DNA from: DASVNK01 sp036383895
GTDB taxonomy: Bacteria; Verrucomicrobiota; Verrucomicrobiia; Limisphaerales; SXQI01
NCBI GenBank assembly: GCA_036383895.1
Contig: DASVNK010000085.1
Coordinates: 62,001 to 126,000 of the forward strand
Direction: 5' to 3'
DNA length: 64,000 nucleotides
Shown here: piece after piece, positions 1 through 8,294 of the stretch
Position numbering within the stretch: position 1 is the first letter of the stretch
Layout: each line of letters starts with the position of its first letter
Translations under genes and position numbers: made by a program
Notes under the pieces: generated by a model
Told to the model about the DNA's origin: nothing
The model's database searches: none
The model's input: only the letters and a program-made list of their open reading frames with translations

Positions 1-180
1 ATCCACCGCCAGCGCCATCACCAGCCCGCCATTGTAATCAGTGTGATTCCCCAGCAGCTCCAACCGCCCCGGTGCGCGCACGACCTGCGCCGGCGTATTC
101 CCAAAAGATTTCTGGAAGAACTCCTTAACCTCCTGCCTACCTGTCTGGTCCTCCGCTCCTTTTCTCTCCTCCGCTCCCAT
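1..180 (-). CDS. galK: Galactokinase, N-terminal fragment (runs off the left edge)
   Basis: Sixty in-frame codons run from an ATG whose complement lies at 178-180 to the first base of the window. Residues 35-60 carry the GHMP-kinase galactokinase signature: an APGRLELLGNHTDYN stretch followed by a Gly-Gly and a hydrophobic run. In the family, this GRxNLIGEHTDYN-type segment binds galactose, and the enzyme makes galactose 1-phosphate in the Leloir pathway. The first 20 residues are hydrophilic and poorly conserved, as is usual for the family. The gene is the last member seen of a minus-strand run after the two membrane-protein genes at 223-1118, with a 42-base gap. The rest of the protein lies outside the window, so the ATP-binding motif cannot be checked. 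Confidence 0.85.
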   Translation of the reverse strand, partial: MGAEERKGAEDQTGRQEVKEFFQKSFGNTPAQVVRAPGRLELLGNHTDYNGGLVMALAVD

Positions 181-222
181 CGAAACTATACCTCCCACCG
201 TTTCCCCGCCCGGTCAACGCAC

Positions 223-603
223 TCACCTCGGCAAATACAAAATCAAATAAACCCAATTCACCGCCGCAACGACCGCCAAAACAAACCATCCCTTCCGTTT
301 CAACCCCTCCGGCACCTGCCGCACAAAAAGAAAAATCGGCGCGGCCATCAACCCAACCACAAAAAGCGGATTGAACATCACCGCGCTCACAAACTTCATT
401 TCCGCCAGCGCCGCAAACGCCCGCGTCGTCCCACAACTCGGACACGGTATTCCCAAAACCAAAAGCATTGGGCATCGCCATGCCAACCCAAAGTCCAGGC
501 ACAACTTCGCACCCAGGGCAACCACCGCCGCCGCGACCAGGATGCCTGCCCCGATGAACGCGCGCTTCCGAAAATCATCTCTCTGGAACTCCCCCGAGAT
601 CAT
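223..603 (-). CDS. DUF2752 membrane protein
   Basis: This 126-residue protein has three hydrophobic segments (about 14-36, 70-92 and 102-124). It carries the DUF2752 hallmark CPSCGTTRA at residues 54-62, followed by an FNP motif near residue 78. DUF2752 proteins are small inner-membrane proteins of unknown function, and the two cysteines are conserved in the family. Its ATG overlaps the stop of the upstream gene (ATGA at 600-603), so the two are probably translationally coupled. The partner is also a small membrane protein. No function can be assigned beyond the family. Confidence 0.85.
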   Translation of the reverse strand: MISGEFQRDDFRKRAFIGAGILVAAAVVALGAKLCLDFGLAWRCPMLLVLGIPCPSCGTTRAFAALAEMKFVSAVMFNPLFVVGLMAAPIFLFVRQVPEGLKRKGWFVLAVVAAVNWVYLILYLPR

Positions 604-1118
604 CGCTGCATATTTCTCATCATCTCATCAAACGCACCGGTTGCGAACAAAACGATGTTGAGACCAATCCAGAGCAGACCAAACACAATTCCAAGAATCG
701 GCACTATTTTCGATGTCGAATACGTCTGTGGCTCATTCTTGATCTGCACCAATCCCACCACACTCAAAATTAGACCGATCAACGCGAACGGCACACAACA
801 GATTCCGAGGATACTCAGCACGAGCCCAGCAATCGCGATATTGTTCCCTTTCTGTACGCCATACATTCCGCCCGGCATCGGTTGTCCCATGGCTTGCCCT
901 GGAAACGCCTGTGGCGGTGTTCCAGCCGGTAACGGCGGCGGCGTCGCCGTTCTCAGCGCATCCGCAAATTCAGGAAAAGCCGAAAGCGGTTTCCACGGTG
1001 AACCCTCGAAGCTCGCCAGCGTTTGCCCGTTCGCTCGACCGGCGGTAATCCATTGCCGCACCTCGTCCGAAGTTACCGGCCCATACTCCCTCTGGTCCCC
1101 ACCCACGATCTTGTACAT
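600..1118 (-). CDS. GYF-like (DUF4339) and DUF4190 membrane protein
   Basis: This protein has 172 residues. Residues 1-50 form a GYF_2/DUF4339-like module (YGPVTSDEVRQWITAGR, then WKPLSAFPEF). A Pro/Gly-rich linker spans about 58-88. Two hydrophobic segments (about 92-126 and 138-165) resemble DUF4190. In the known families the N-terminal module is thought to bind proline-rich partners at the membrane. The 3' end overlaps the DUF2752 start by four bases. Function is unknown; the domain assignment is from the visible residue pattern. Confidence 0.8.
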   Translation of the reverse strand: MYKIVGGDQREYGPVTSDEVRQWITAGRANGQTLASFEGSPWKPLSAFPEFADALRTATPPPLPAGTPPQAFPGQAMGQPMPGGMYGVQKGNNIAIAGLVLSILGICCVPFALIGLILSVVGLVQIKNEPQTYSTSKIVPILGIVFGLLWIGLNIVLFATGAFDEMMRNMQR

Positions 1119-1258
1119 GCCTCAGGTGTATAGGCACTTCGCTCCCCGCGCAAGACCGCGCACCGTAGCGCCGCGGCCGCCCGCAATCGTCGAGCGCAAC
1201 GCGATTACCAAAGAAGAAAGGGCTTAGCACCTCAACGGCGCCTTCTAACTTTACCCCA

Positions 1259-2005
1259 CTAAACCTCGCCCGTCTTCACCGCCACCTGGAAAAACCCGTG
1301 CGCCCCCGGCTTATCAACAAAGAGACTCACATACTCGCTATTAATCGTCCCCGTAAACTCACTCGTCGTCGCCGGACCACCCTCCGTCACCGCAAAATCC
1401 ACTCGCTGCGCCGGCCCATCGATCGTCTCGCGAAAATACACTTCGTAAACCGTCTGAAAAAACGCCACAAACCTCAACTCGATCCGCGCCTTCGAAGCTG
1501 ATTGCGCCACCGTCACATCGTAAAAAAGCTGCGGCACCGAAATCGACAGCACACTCCCCTGTCGCGTGAACTCAAAGCTCGGCAACGGAAAACCCGCCGG
1601 CCCATTCCTCACCTGCCCATCAATCTCGAAGGCCGACCCATGGCACGGACACACCATCGCCCGACTCCCCGCATCCAACCGCCGCACGATGCACTCCTCA
1701 TGCGTGCACACCGCGCTCACCACATAAAAATCATCCCCTTCCCCGCGATTGATCATCATCGGCTTCAACCACGCTTCCGTTTTCTGGTTCGCCCCAATTG
1801 GAAATGTCCCAATCCGCACCGAACCCAACGGCTCCGCCAACGCCGGAAAAGCGTTCACGTCGATCTTCAGAACCCCCTCCCAAAATGCCGGCGCCTGCTG
1901 AAGCTCAAACAACAAAGAATCCGCCCACGACTTCGCCCCAAGACTGGAAAAGACCGCCCCCAACGCAAACGTCTTGATCACTTCTCTCCGGCTAACCGCC
2001 TTCAT
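1259..2005 (-). CDS. Tat-exported Rieske [2Fe-2S] protein
   Basis: This protein has 248 residues. A twin-arginine leader (SRREVIKTFALG) is followed by an alanine/serine hydrophobic stretch ending near residue 28. The Rieske cluster motif is complete: C100-x-H102 and C119-x-x-H122, with an FEIDGQVRNGPA loop after it. Rieske proteins carry electrons; the Tat leader places this one on the periplasmic side of the membrane. Residues 160-248 form a beta-rich tail longer than a minimal Rieske domain. No cytochrome b or oxidase gene lies beside it, so the redox partner is unknown. It follows the pseudopilin gene with a 60-base gap. Confidence 0.88.
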   Translation of the reverse strand: MKAVSRREVIKTFALGAVFSSLGAKSWADSLLFELQQAPAFWEGVLKIDVNAFPALAEPLGSVRIGTFPIGANQKTEAWLKPMMINRGEGDDFYVVSAVCTHEECIVRRLDAGSRAMVCPCHGSAFEIDGQVRNGPAGFPLPSFEFTRQGSVLSISVPQLFYDVTVAQSASKARIELRFVAFFQTVYEVYFRETIDGPAQRVDFAVTEGGPATTSEFTGTINSEYVSLFVDKPGAHGFFQVAVKTGEV

Positions 2006-2065
2006 CCGCGCCGAAGATATTCTCCCTTACACCGCGTGTCCAACTGCACTCCGCAGTGGTTTGCC

Positions 2066-2869
2066 TCATTGCTGTGAACGCTGCAGCGGATCCCAGAAAC
2101 GCGAGTTGATGAGCGACTTCGCGTTACCGCTGTATGGATCGTACGGTGGATTGATCTGCGCACTCTTGCGAGATTCTGAATGTCCGTCGTTAAAGACGAC
2201 AACCCCCGTTCCCATGTGCCGAATAGGATCAATCCCTTCGTACTGCTTCGTCGTGCTCGTCTTCGGATCCATGCACGCCGCCGGCCACCACAAGCTGCTG
2301 CTCCATTCCAGGTTCGATGTCGGCATCGAATCGCCAATCAAAAGATTTTCTGACGGACTTCTCACGCTGGAACGCTTGAATTGGTGCGTCACCGGAAAAT
2401 TAACACCACCTACAGCTACAGCAGGCGTCGTATTATACGGATGTTGCCCAAGGAAGAACCCGTTATAACCATAGCCCACCATATCGCAATCAAACCGCCA
2501 CTGCCACTTAACGCCGTTGTCCGTTCGTCGGCCTTTCATCGCGGGACAGTAGAAGAGGTTACTTTGTCCGCGTGCGTAGCCAATGATCGTGTTCCCCCAC
2601 CAGTTCGTGAGGATTTTTTGCGATTGCCCAGCTGGAAGCCCGTTGTTCCTGTGCCCGGGAAATGTGTCATTGTAATCGTCCGTATACATCTGCATGAACA
2701 CACTCATCTGCTTCATACTGTTCAAGCAGTAAGTTCGAATCCCCTTCGCCTTCGCCTTCGCCAGTGCCGGCAGCAACATGCCAGCAAGAATCGCAATGAT
2801 CGCAATGACAACCAGCAATTCAATCAGTGTGAAAGCATTAGGAATGCTGGAGCGAGATTTCGTTCGCAT
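2066..2869 (-). CDS. Prepilin-type (pseudopilin-like) secreted protein
   Basis: The chosen ATG (2867-2869) places a basic stretch right before AFTLIELLVVIAIIAILAG, the type IV prepilin / type II secretion pseudopilin cleavage and transmembrane segment; the acidic +5 Glu is present. The 267-residue protein continues with the soluble body typical of the large Verrucomicrobia/Planctomycetes family (a CLNSMKQM segment, several conserved Cys and aromatic residues, and a near-C-terminal FNDGHSES segment). These proteins are processed by a prepilin peptidase and are often called DUF1559-like; their function is mostly unknown. Longer upstream starts would add a hydrophilic extension before the signal. 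Similar proteins are encoded at 36798-37481 and 44302-45102. Confidence 0.85.
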   Translation of the reverse strand: MRTKSRSSIPNAFTLIELLVVIAIIAILAGMLLPALAKAKAKGIRTYCLNSMKQMSVFMQMYTDDYNDTFPGHRNNGLPAGQSQKILTNWWGNTIIGYARGQSNLFYCPAMKGRRTDNGVKWQWRFDCDMVGYGYNGFFLGQHPYNTTPAVAVGGVNFPVTHQFKRSSVRSPSENLLIGDSMPTSNLEWSSSLWWPAACMDPKTSTTKQYEGIDPIRHMGTGVVVFNDGHSESRKSAQINPPYDPYSGNAKSLINSRFWDPLQRSQQ

Positions 2870-2909
2870 AGCGGATTTAATGTTCTTGTAGCAACTATTT
2901 AGAACCCTG

Positions 2910-3407
2910 TCACCCGGAACTTTGCGCGCACAGTGCCCCACACTCCGCTGGCAAGCTTCGCGAGATGGGACGTGTAACATTCGTCTCCTGCCCTCCAGTG
3001 GGCTTCCCATCCTTCTCTTCACCCCGCTTCTTCTTAAAATTCTGCCGCTCCTCATGCATCCGCCGCAGTTCTTCCCGCTGTTTCTCGTTCAAATGCTGCC
3101 CCATCTCCTCGTGATTCCGCCGAATCGCCGCGTCCACTTCCTCGATGCTCCGGTCCATCACCGCGCGCACCTCCTGGAAACCCTTCCGGAAAATCGGTTC
3201 CACCACCGGAACCTGCTCCGGCGTCAGATCCAGCCGCGTCTTCATCTTATCCCAAAAATGATTCGCAAACTCCTCCGGACTCTTATGCGGCGGACGGCGC
3301 GAATCTAACCCGAACGTCGTCGGCACGCTCAACACCACCGCGCCCCCCGCGATCGCGCCCGCCAGGAAAATCAGAACCAAATAAAATGCAATCTTTGACT
3401 TCGTCAT
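2910..3407 (-). CDS. Periplasmic Spy/CnrX-like heavy-metal sensor
   Basis: This 165-residue protein has an N-terminal membrane anchor (about 5-28, with a glycine/alanine-rich core). A long helical, charged domain follows, with LDLTPEQ (about 59-65) and repeated E/K/R heptads up to about residue 128, the pattern of the Spy/CpxP/CnrX heavy-metal sensor superfamily. In CnrYXH-type systems such a protein senses metal and controls an anti-sigma factor. Here an ECF sigma and a small membrane protein lie just upstream on the same strand, so the role is inferred from that set. The last about 25 residues look unlike the family and may be acquired read-through sequence. Confidence 0.7.
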   Translation of the reverse strand: MTKSKIAFYLVLIFLAGAIAGGAVVLSVPTTFGLDSRRPPHKSPEEFANHFWDKMKTRLDLTPEQVPVVEPIFRKGFQEVRAVMDRSIEEVDAAIRRNHEEMGQHLNEKQREELRRMHEERQNFKKKRGEEKDGKPTGGQETNVTRPISRSLPAECGALCAQSSG

Positions 3408-3447
3408 CTAGTCTCCTGAATCACTCATTTTGCAAAACTCCACACGC

Positions 3448-3600
3448 ACGTTCGAGAATAACCCAGCGTTCCGAAGTCCAGAAGACGCATTCGAGAATAC
3501 CCGGGCTTTTGCAAAAGTCCCGCAGGGACGCTCGAGAATAGCCCGGCGTTTCAACGCCGGGATTCGGCCAAAAAGCGGCGAGTCCCGAAGGGACGGCTGA
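3448..3600. repeat. Palindromic repeat cluster (three GAGAATA units)
   Basis: Three copies of a (T/C)TCGAGAATA-start unit begin at 3451, 3490 and 3531, about 40 bases apart. They are interleaved with palindromes: a nine-base-pair stem with a two-base loop at 3542-3561 (CCCGGCGTT / AACGCCGGG), and GTCCC/GGGAC hairpins at about 3517-3529 and 3582-3594. An open frame of 85 codons (3408-3665, minus) crosses the cluster, but it is composed of repeat sequence and is not supported as a gene. The arrangement resembles REP/BIME clusters. It separates the sensor gene from the sigma/anti-sigma pair. Confidence 0.75.
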
Positions 3601-3665
3601 ATTTCAGGCGACAGTTTTATAACTGAATTCTGATTCAAGAGACTATCTGTCATCTCACAATCCAT

Positions 3666-3959
3666 TTACCGCTCCAAAACCGCGAGCTGAATCATATCCT
3701 CAGTCGCCGTCAAAAGATTCTCCGGCGCGTCCTGCGTCCCCTTCACCTGCAGCAACACGCACAAAAACGCCGTCGCAAAAGCCAGCCCCAACGCCGGCCG
3801 CAACATCGGCGCCCAAGCCTCCATCCCGCTCGTCGCCTCCGCCCGCGCTAATCGACGCAGCACCGCATCCGCAAAGCCAAACGGCATCTGCTCATCGTCG
3901 GTCGACGCCTTCCGCGCCAACCGCGCCCGCCTGGCCAATTCACTCCATCGATCCTTCAT
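3666..3959 (-). CDS. Small single-pass membrane protein, putative anti-sigma factor
   Basis: This 97-residue protein has a hydrophilic, Arg-rich N-terminal half followed by one membrane segment (about 51-68) and a short acidic tail. It is encoded in a four-base overlap with the ECF sigma gene (3956-3959). That organisation is the standard one for a sigma factor and its membrane-anchored inhibitor. There is no recognisable zinc-binding HxxxCxxC anti-sigma motif, so it is closer to the CnrY type. The role is inferred from position and topology. Confidence 0.6.
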   Translation of the reverse strand: MKDRWSELARRARLARKASTDDEQMPFGFADAVLRRLARAEATSGMEAWAPMLRPALGLAFATAFLCVLLQVKGTQDAPENLLTATEDMIQLAVLER

Positions 3960-4531
3960 TTTCCTTTTTCCAATCGTTCAAGTTCCTTCCGCAACTTCCG
4001 CCGCGCCCGAAACGCCCGCACCTTCACCACCGCTTCCGGCGACCCCGTCAACTTCGACACCTCCGCCACCGTCCGCTCCTCCAAGTCCAGCAACGTCAAA
4101 ATCAACCGGTCCCGCGGCGGCAACGTCTCCAATAACCTATCGGCAAGATCCCGCGTCGCCACCTGCGCATCCACCGAAGGCCCGTCACTCCGCTCAATCA
4201 CGCTTTGCAACGCCTCCGCCTGCTCCTCCCCCAGGTCCGCCCACCGCAATTCTGGACGCGCCTTCTCCGCCCGCAATTCATTCAAACACGTATTCACCGC
4301 GATCCGCGACACCCAATGCGGGAACGGCGCATCCCCATGATACTGCTCAATCTTCTGAAACACTTTCACGAACACGATCTGGGCCAGGTCTTCCGGATCC
4401 ATCCGCCGCGGCAAATGGCCCCGCACAATCCGCATCACCAGCGGATACAACTCCCGCACCAGTTCCGTCGATGCCTCAGCGTCGTTCTCCCGAACCCGCT
4501 GCAGCCAGGCTGGATCAAACAATTCGGCCAT
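3956..4531 (-). CDS. ECF-family RNA polymerase sigma factor
   Basis: This protein has 191 residues from the ATG at 4531. Sigma-2 is visible at about 14-80 (LYPLVMRIVRGHL, DPEDLAQIVFVKVFQKI, then WVSRIAVNTCLNELR). Sigma-4 follows at about 130-185 (LPPRDRLILTLLDLEERTVAEV, then a helix-turn-helix ending RARRKLRKEL). An in-frame TTG start at 4561 would add ten residues; ATG is preferred, although its Shine-Dalgarno is weak. The gene overlaps its probable anti-sigma gene by four bases. The promoter and first 36 codons of the longer frame are duplicated nearly exactly at 8093-8262. The target regulon is unknown; autoregulation is likely for such modules. Confidence 0.88.
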   Translation of the reverse strand: MAELFDPAWLQRVRENDAEASTELVRELYPLVMRIVRGHLPRRMDPEDLAQIVFVKVFQKIEQYHGDAPFPHWVSRIAVNTCLNELRAEKARPELRWADLGEEQAEALQSVIERSDGPSVDAQVATRDLADRLLETLPPRDRLILTLLDLEERTVAEVSKLTGSPEAVVKVRAFRARRKLRKELERLEKGK

Positions 4532-4755
4532 AGCCCCGCCGCCATCGGCATCTTTCAACAATCATGACACCCCGCTCCACCAATCCGTTACACCCTCCTC
4601 TACAACCAACCACCGCCCCTGAAAAGAACTTCCGCCGCCTCCTTCTATCCGTTTTGCCTTTCCCGAGGTTCCCCAACCGAGTCGCGATTCCTCTCAGGGG
4701 AAAACCTGATGGCGATCCGTGGGATAACCGTTAGTCTCCCGGCTGCTGGATTGCT

Positions 4756-7614
4756 ATGGTTTCAAACGACGAGTCCTTGATCGGCGTCGCCGCGCAGTCG
4801 CGCGATGGCGAACACTTCCGCGTCATCATTGAGCAGGCGGCCGCCGGAATCGTCTTTACCGACCTGCACGGCAACTTCACCTACGTCAACCGCCGCTTCT
4901 GCGACTTCCTCGGCTACTCGCCAGAAGAACTTCTCCACCTTTCCATCCCGCAAGTCACCCATCCGGACAGCCACGAAGAAACTCGCCGCCGCCTCAAGCA
5001 TATGCTCGCCACCGGCGGTAATTTCGTCATGGAGAAAAAGTATCTCCGCAAGGACGGTTCCGCCGTTTGGGCCACCACCACTGCGAATGCTCTCCTGGAC
5101 GCCTCCGGCAAACCGATCGGCATCACCGGCCTCATCGTCGACATCACCGACCGCAAACGCGCCGAGGAAGAACTCACCGCCGTCCGCGCCCGCTCCGAAT
5201 GGCAGCGCCGCCTCTACGAAATCGCCCTCTCCAATACTCCCGACCACGTCGCCGTCTTCGATCCAGTCGGCTGCGTCACCTACGCCAACGATGCTCTCCT
5301 CCGCACCTGGGGCCGCAGCTTCAACGACGTCATCGGCAAAAATTTTCGTGATCTCGGCTATCCCGAATGGCAGGCCGCTCGCCACGAGGAGGAACTACGC
5401 ACCGTCATCGCCACTCGCCAGCCCCTGCGTCGCGAAGTCGAGTTCCAGGGGGCCGACGGTTTGCGCCGCTACGATTACATCTTCGCTCCCATCCTGAATG
5501 CCAGCGGTGAAGTCGAAGGCGTGAGTGTCACTTCCCGCGACGTCACCGAACGCTATAAGACCGAACGCGCCCTCGCCGAAAGCGAGCAACGCTTCCGCGC
5601 CATGGCCGATAATATCGACCAGTGCGCCTGGATCGCCGACCACACCGGGAAGATCTACTGGCTCAACCAACGCTGGTGGGATGTAATTGGCTTGTCACCG
5701 GAACAGATGCGCCTCGGCGAATCTGCCGTTCATCCCGAAGAACAGGCGCGCGTCACCGAAAAATTTCTTTACTGCCTCCCCAACGGCATCGCCTGGGAAG
5801 ACACCTTCCGTCTCCGTCTCAAAGACGGCTCCTACCGCTGGTTCCTCTCCCGCGCCGTGCCCATCCGGGAAAACGGCGCCGTAAAAATGTGGTTCGGCAC
5901 CAACACCGACATCACCGAACTCAAGGTCGCGGAGCAAAACATCACTGAAAACCAGCAACGCCTGCAGGCCGCTCTCCGCGCTGCCAACGCCGGCACTTTT
6001 CGCTGGGACATCCGAACCAACTCTCTCAATTGGGATGATGCTCTCGATACCCTCTTCGGAATCGAGCCGGGCCGATCCGTCCGTTCGCTCGACCAATTCA
6101 TTGCCCGCGTCCATCCAGATGACCAGGCCGCCGTCATCGCGAATTGCCAGCGCTGCGCGAATGAAGGTGTCGACTTCGAAATGGAATTCCGCGTCGTTTG
6201 GCCCGATTCCTCCATTCATTGGCTCTACGACAAAGGAAAAGCCTTCTTCGAAGATGGCCTGCCGAGCTACATGACCGGTGCCTGTGTCGAAATCACCGAT
6301 CGCAAACACGCCGAATTCCAAACCCATCATCAACGCGATATCCTCGACCAGATCGTTCGCGGCGTTCCCCTCAACATTATCCTCGAAGATCTCACCGCCC
6401 GCGTCGAACGCATCGCCGACCGCGACATCATCGCCAGCATTCTCCTGCTTGAGCCAGACGGCGTCACTCTCCGTCCGACCGCCGGGCGCCGCATCCCTGA
6501 AGAGTGGAGCCGCGCGCTCGTTGGTTTCCAAATCGGCGCGATCGCCGGCTCCTGCGGCACCGCTGCCTTCCGCGGCGAACGCGTCATCGTTCAGGACATC
6601 GCCACCGACCCGCTCTGGCAGAACTTTGCCCAAGGCGTTTACGCCCGAAAGGCAATCGCGCTCGGCCTCCGCGCCTGCTGGTCCACGCCTATTCTTTCCA
6701 CCGACAAGAAAGTCCTCGGCACCTTCGCCGTTTACTACCGCCAGCCTGGCGCTCCCACCGCTCGCGAAATTCAATTGGTCGATATCAGCGCTAATGCCGC
6801 CGCCATCGCCGTCGAACGCAAGCGCTCCGAACAGGAACTCAACGAAGCCCGCGCCAAACTTGTTGAGCACGCCCAAACCTTGGAATCCCGCGTCGCCGAG
6901 CGCACCGCCTCCCTCCGCGAAGCCATCAGCCAGATGGAAGAATTCTCCTACACCGTTTCTCACGATCTCCGGGCGCCTCTCCGCGGCATGCAAGTCTACA
7001 GCGAAGCACTCCTCGAAGATTTCCCGGGTCAACTCCCGGCCGATGCCGTCCGTTACCTCGAAAAAATCCAAGCTAACTCGCAGCGCCTCGACAAAATGTT
7101 TCTCGACGTCCTCACCTTCAGCCGCCTCGCGCGCTCCGAAGTGTCCGTCGCTCCGGTGAATCTCGACAATTTCGTCCGCACGCTCATCCAGCAATATCCT
7201 GCGTTCAGCGATTCACACGCCGCCCTCGAAATCAGCCCGCTTCATCCCGTCCTCGCGCACGAACCTTCCCTCACCCAGGCCCTTTCCAACCTTCTCAGCA
7301 ACGCCATCAAATTCGTTCCGCCCGGTTCCCGTCCGAACGTCCGCATTCGCACCGAACCGCGCGCCGAACATGTCCGCCTCTGGGTCGAAGATTCCGGCAT
7401 CGGCATCCCGCCCGAATACCAGCACCGCCTCTTCACCATGTTCGAACGCGTTCACCCGAAGCTTCCTTACGACGGCACCGGCGTCGGCCTCGCGATCGTC
7501 CGCAAAGCCGTCGAGCGTATGAACGGCCGTTACGGCGTCGAGTCCGACGGCCGCACCGGCAGCAAATTCTGGATCGAACTCAAATCTCCCGATCAATCCG
7601 CCGCCCGTCCGTGA
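4756..7614 (+). CDS. Multi-PAS/GAF sensor histidine kinase
   Basis: This protein has 952 residues with no membrane segment, so a cytoplasmic sensor. Four PAS/PAC units occupy about 20-135, 150-265, 275-395 and 400-520; each ends with a DITDRK/DVTERY-type PAC motif. A GAF domain spans about 535-690. A coiled linker leads to HisKA with the phospho-acceptor H736 in FSYTVSHDLRAPLRG. The HATPase has an N-box (NLLSNAIKF), G1 (DSGIGIP) and G2 (GTGVGLAI). The H-box and PAS/GAF layout resemble kinases that work with single-domain Rcp1-type receivers. The stop overlaps the GTG of the receiver gene, so the pair is coupled. The signal is unknown. Confidence 0.93.
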   Translation: MVSNDESLIGVAAQSRDGEHFRVIIEQAAAGIVFTDLHGNFTYVNRRFCDFLGYSPEELLHLSIPQVTHPDSHEETRRRLKHMLATGGNFVMEKKYLRKDGSAVWATTTANALLDASGKPIGITGLIVDITDRKRAEEELTAVRARSEWQRRLYEIALSNTPDHVAVFDPVGCVTYANDALLRTWGRSFNDVIGKNFRDLGYPEWQAARHEEELRTVIATRQPLRREVEFQGADGLRRYDYIFAPILNASGEVEGVSVTSRDVTERYKTERALAESEQRFRAMADNIDQCAWIADHTGKIYWLNQRWWDVIGLSPEQMRLGESAVHPEEQARVTEKFLYCLPNGIAWEDTFRLRLKDGSYRWFLSRAVPIRENGAVKMWFGTNTDITELKVAEQNITENQQRLQAALRAANAGTFRWDIRTNSLNWDDALDTLFGIEPGRSVRSLDQFIARVHPDDQAAVIANCQRCANEGVDFEMEFRVVWPDSSIHWLYDKGKAFFEDGLPSYMTGACVEITDRKHAEFQTHHQRDILDQIVRGVPLNIILEDLTARVERIADRDIIASILLLEPDGVTLRPTAGRRIPEEWSRALVGFQIGAIAGSCGTAAFRGERVIVQDIATDPLWQNFAQGVYARKAIALGLRACWSTPILSTDKKVLGTFAVYYRQPGAPTAREIQLVDISANAAAIAVERKRSEQELNEARAKLVEHAQTLESRVAERTASLREAISQMEEFSYTVSHDLRAPLRGMQVYSEALLEDFPGQLPADAVRYLEKIQANSQRLDKMFLDVLTFSRLARSEVSVAPVNLDNFVRTLIQQYPAFSDSHAALEISPLHPVLAHEPSLTQALSNLLSNAIKFVPPGSRPNVRIRTEPRAEHVRLWVEDSGIGIPPEYQHRLFTMFERVHPKLPYDGTGVGLAIVRKAVERMNGRYGVESDGRTGSKFWIELKSPDQSAARP

Positions 7615-8030
7615 ACTACTTCCTCTTAGTCGAAGATAACGAAGATGATGTGTTCGCCTTCCAGCGCGCACTCAAGAAAACCAATCTTGCCGTAAAAATG
7701 GATCTCGCCGTCGATGGCCAGGAAGCCATGCACCGCCTCCAGAACGTCGTCTCCGGCGCAAACCCGCCACCTTCCATCGTCTTCTTGGACCTAAAACTTC
7801 CCTACCACAGCGGCTTCGACCTTCTCAAATACATCCGCTCCCAAAAATCTCTCGATGACACCATCGCCGTCATCCTCACTTCCTCCGCCGAAGTAAAAGA
7901 CAAACAACAAGCCTACGCCCTCGGCGCCCGTTCCTACCTCGTCAAACCGCCCACCGACCGCGACATCCTCGACCTCCTCGATTCCCTCCAAACTTTCTGG
8001 TCCAATCGCGGCCTCCCCGCACCCGCCTGA
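7611..8030 (+). CDS. Single-domain response regulator (Rcp1-like)
   Basis: This 139-residue CheY-like receiver has no output domain. Its acidic pair is E8/D9, the phosphorylation site is D60 in VFLDLKLPYHSG, the switch residues are in LTSS (about 89-92), and K112 is followed by PP. It starts with GTG inside the TGA of the kinase gene (GTGA overlap). Together with the kinase it forms a complete two-component pair, in the style of the receivers that follow phytochrome-like kinases. The output is probably by protein interaction. Partial copies of this gene lie at 8331-8376 and 12734-12871. Confidence 0.92.
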   Translation: MNYFLLVEDNEDDVFAFQRALKKTNLAVKMDLAVDGQEAMHRLQNVVSGANPPPSIVFLDLKLPYHSGFDLLKYIRSQKSLDDTIAVILTSSAEVKDKQQAYALGARSYLVKPPTDRDILDLLDSLQTFWSNRGLPAPA

Positions 8031-8092
8031 ACAATCTCTTTCTGCGCCTCCGTTATATGCCTCTTGCCCGCCTCCCTCTCCCTCCGCTATGC

Positions 8093-8262
8093 GCACCAGC
8101 TCCGTCGATGCCTCAGCGTCGTTCTCCCGAACCCGCTGCAGCCAGGCTGGATCAAACAATTCGGCCATAGCCCCGCCGCCATCGGCATCTTTCAACAATC
8201 ATGACACCCGCTCCACCAATCCGTTACACCCTCTACAACCAACCACCTCGCCTGAAAAGTAT
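8093..8262 (-). repeat. Duplicated 5' end and promoter of the ECF sigma gene
   Basis: About 170 bases match 4456-4630 nearly base for base; the visible differences are a few substitutions, a one-base loss in a C run, and a three-base CTC loss. On the minus strand it preserves the start of the sigma gene for 36 codons and then diverges into unrelated sequence. It includes the whole upstream region of the sigma gene, so it may also carry a working promoter that reads back toward the response regulator. No transposase or target duplication is visible. Confidence 0.9.
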
Positions 8263-8294
8263 TTCCTCCCTCTTCCATCATGTAGCTGGCCTGC

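Noticed and set aside
43..1227. A 394-codon plus-strand open frame
   Set aside because: It is very rich in Pro, Arg and His and is a shadow of the galactokinase start and two membrane-protein genes on the minus strand.
2730..2760. tRNA T-loop-like sequence (AGTTCGAATCCCC)
   Set aside because: It lies inside the pseudopilin coding region and no acceptor or anticodon stems surround it.
3408..3665. An 85-codon minus-strand frame between the sensor and anti-sigma genes
   Set aside because: It is made of palindromic repeat units and has no protein-like pattern.
5695..7194. A 499-codon minus-strand open frame inside the histidine kinase
   Set aside because: It mirrors codon bias of the real kinase gene; the plus frame has clear PAS, GAF and HisKA motifs.
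7791..8198. A minus frame that starts exactly like the ECF sigma factor
   Set aside because: Only the first 36 codons are copied; the rest is antisense to the response regulator.
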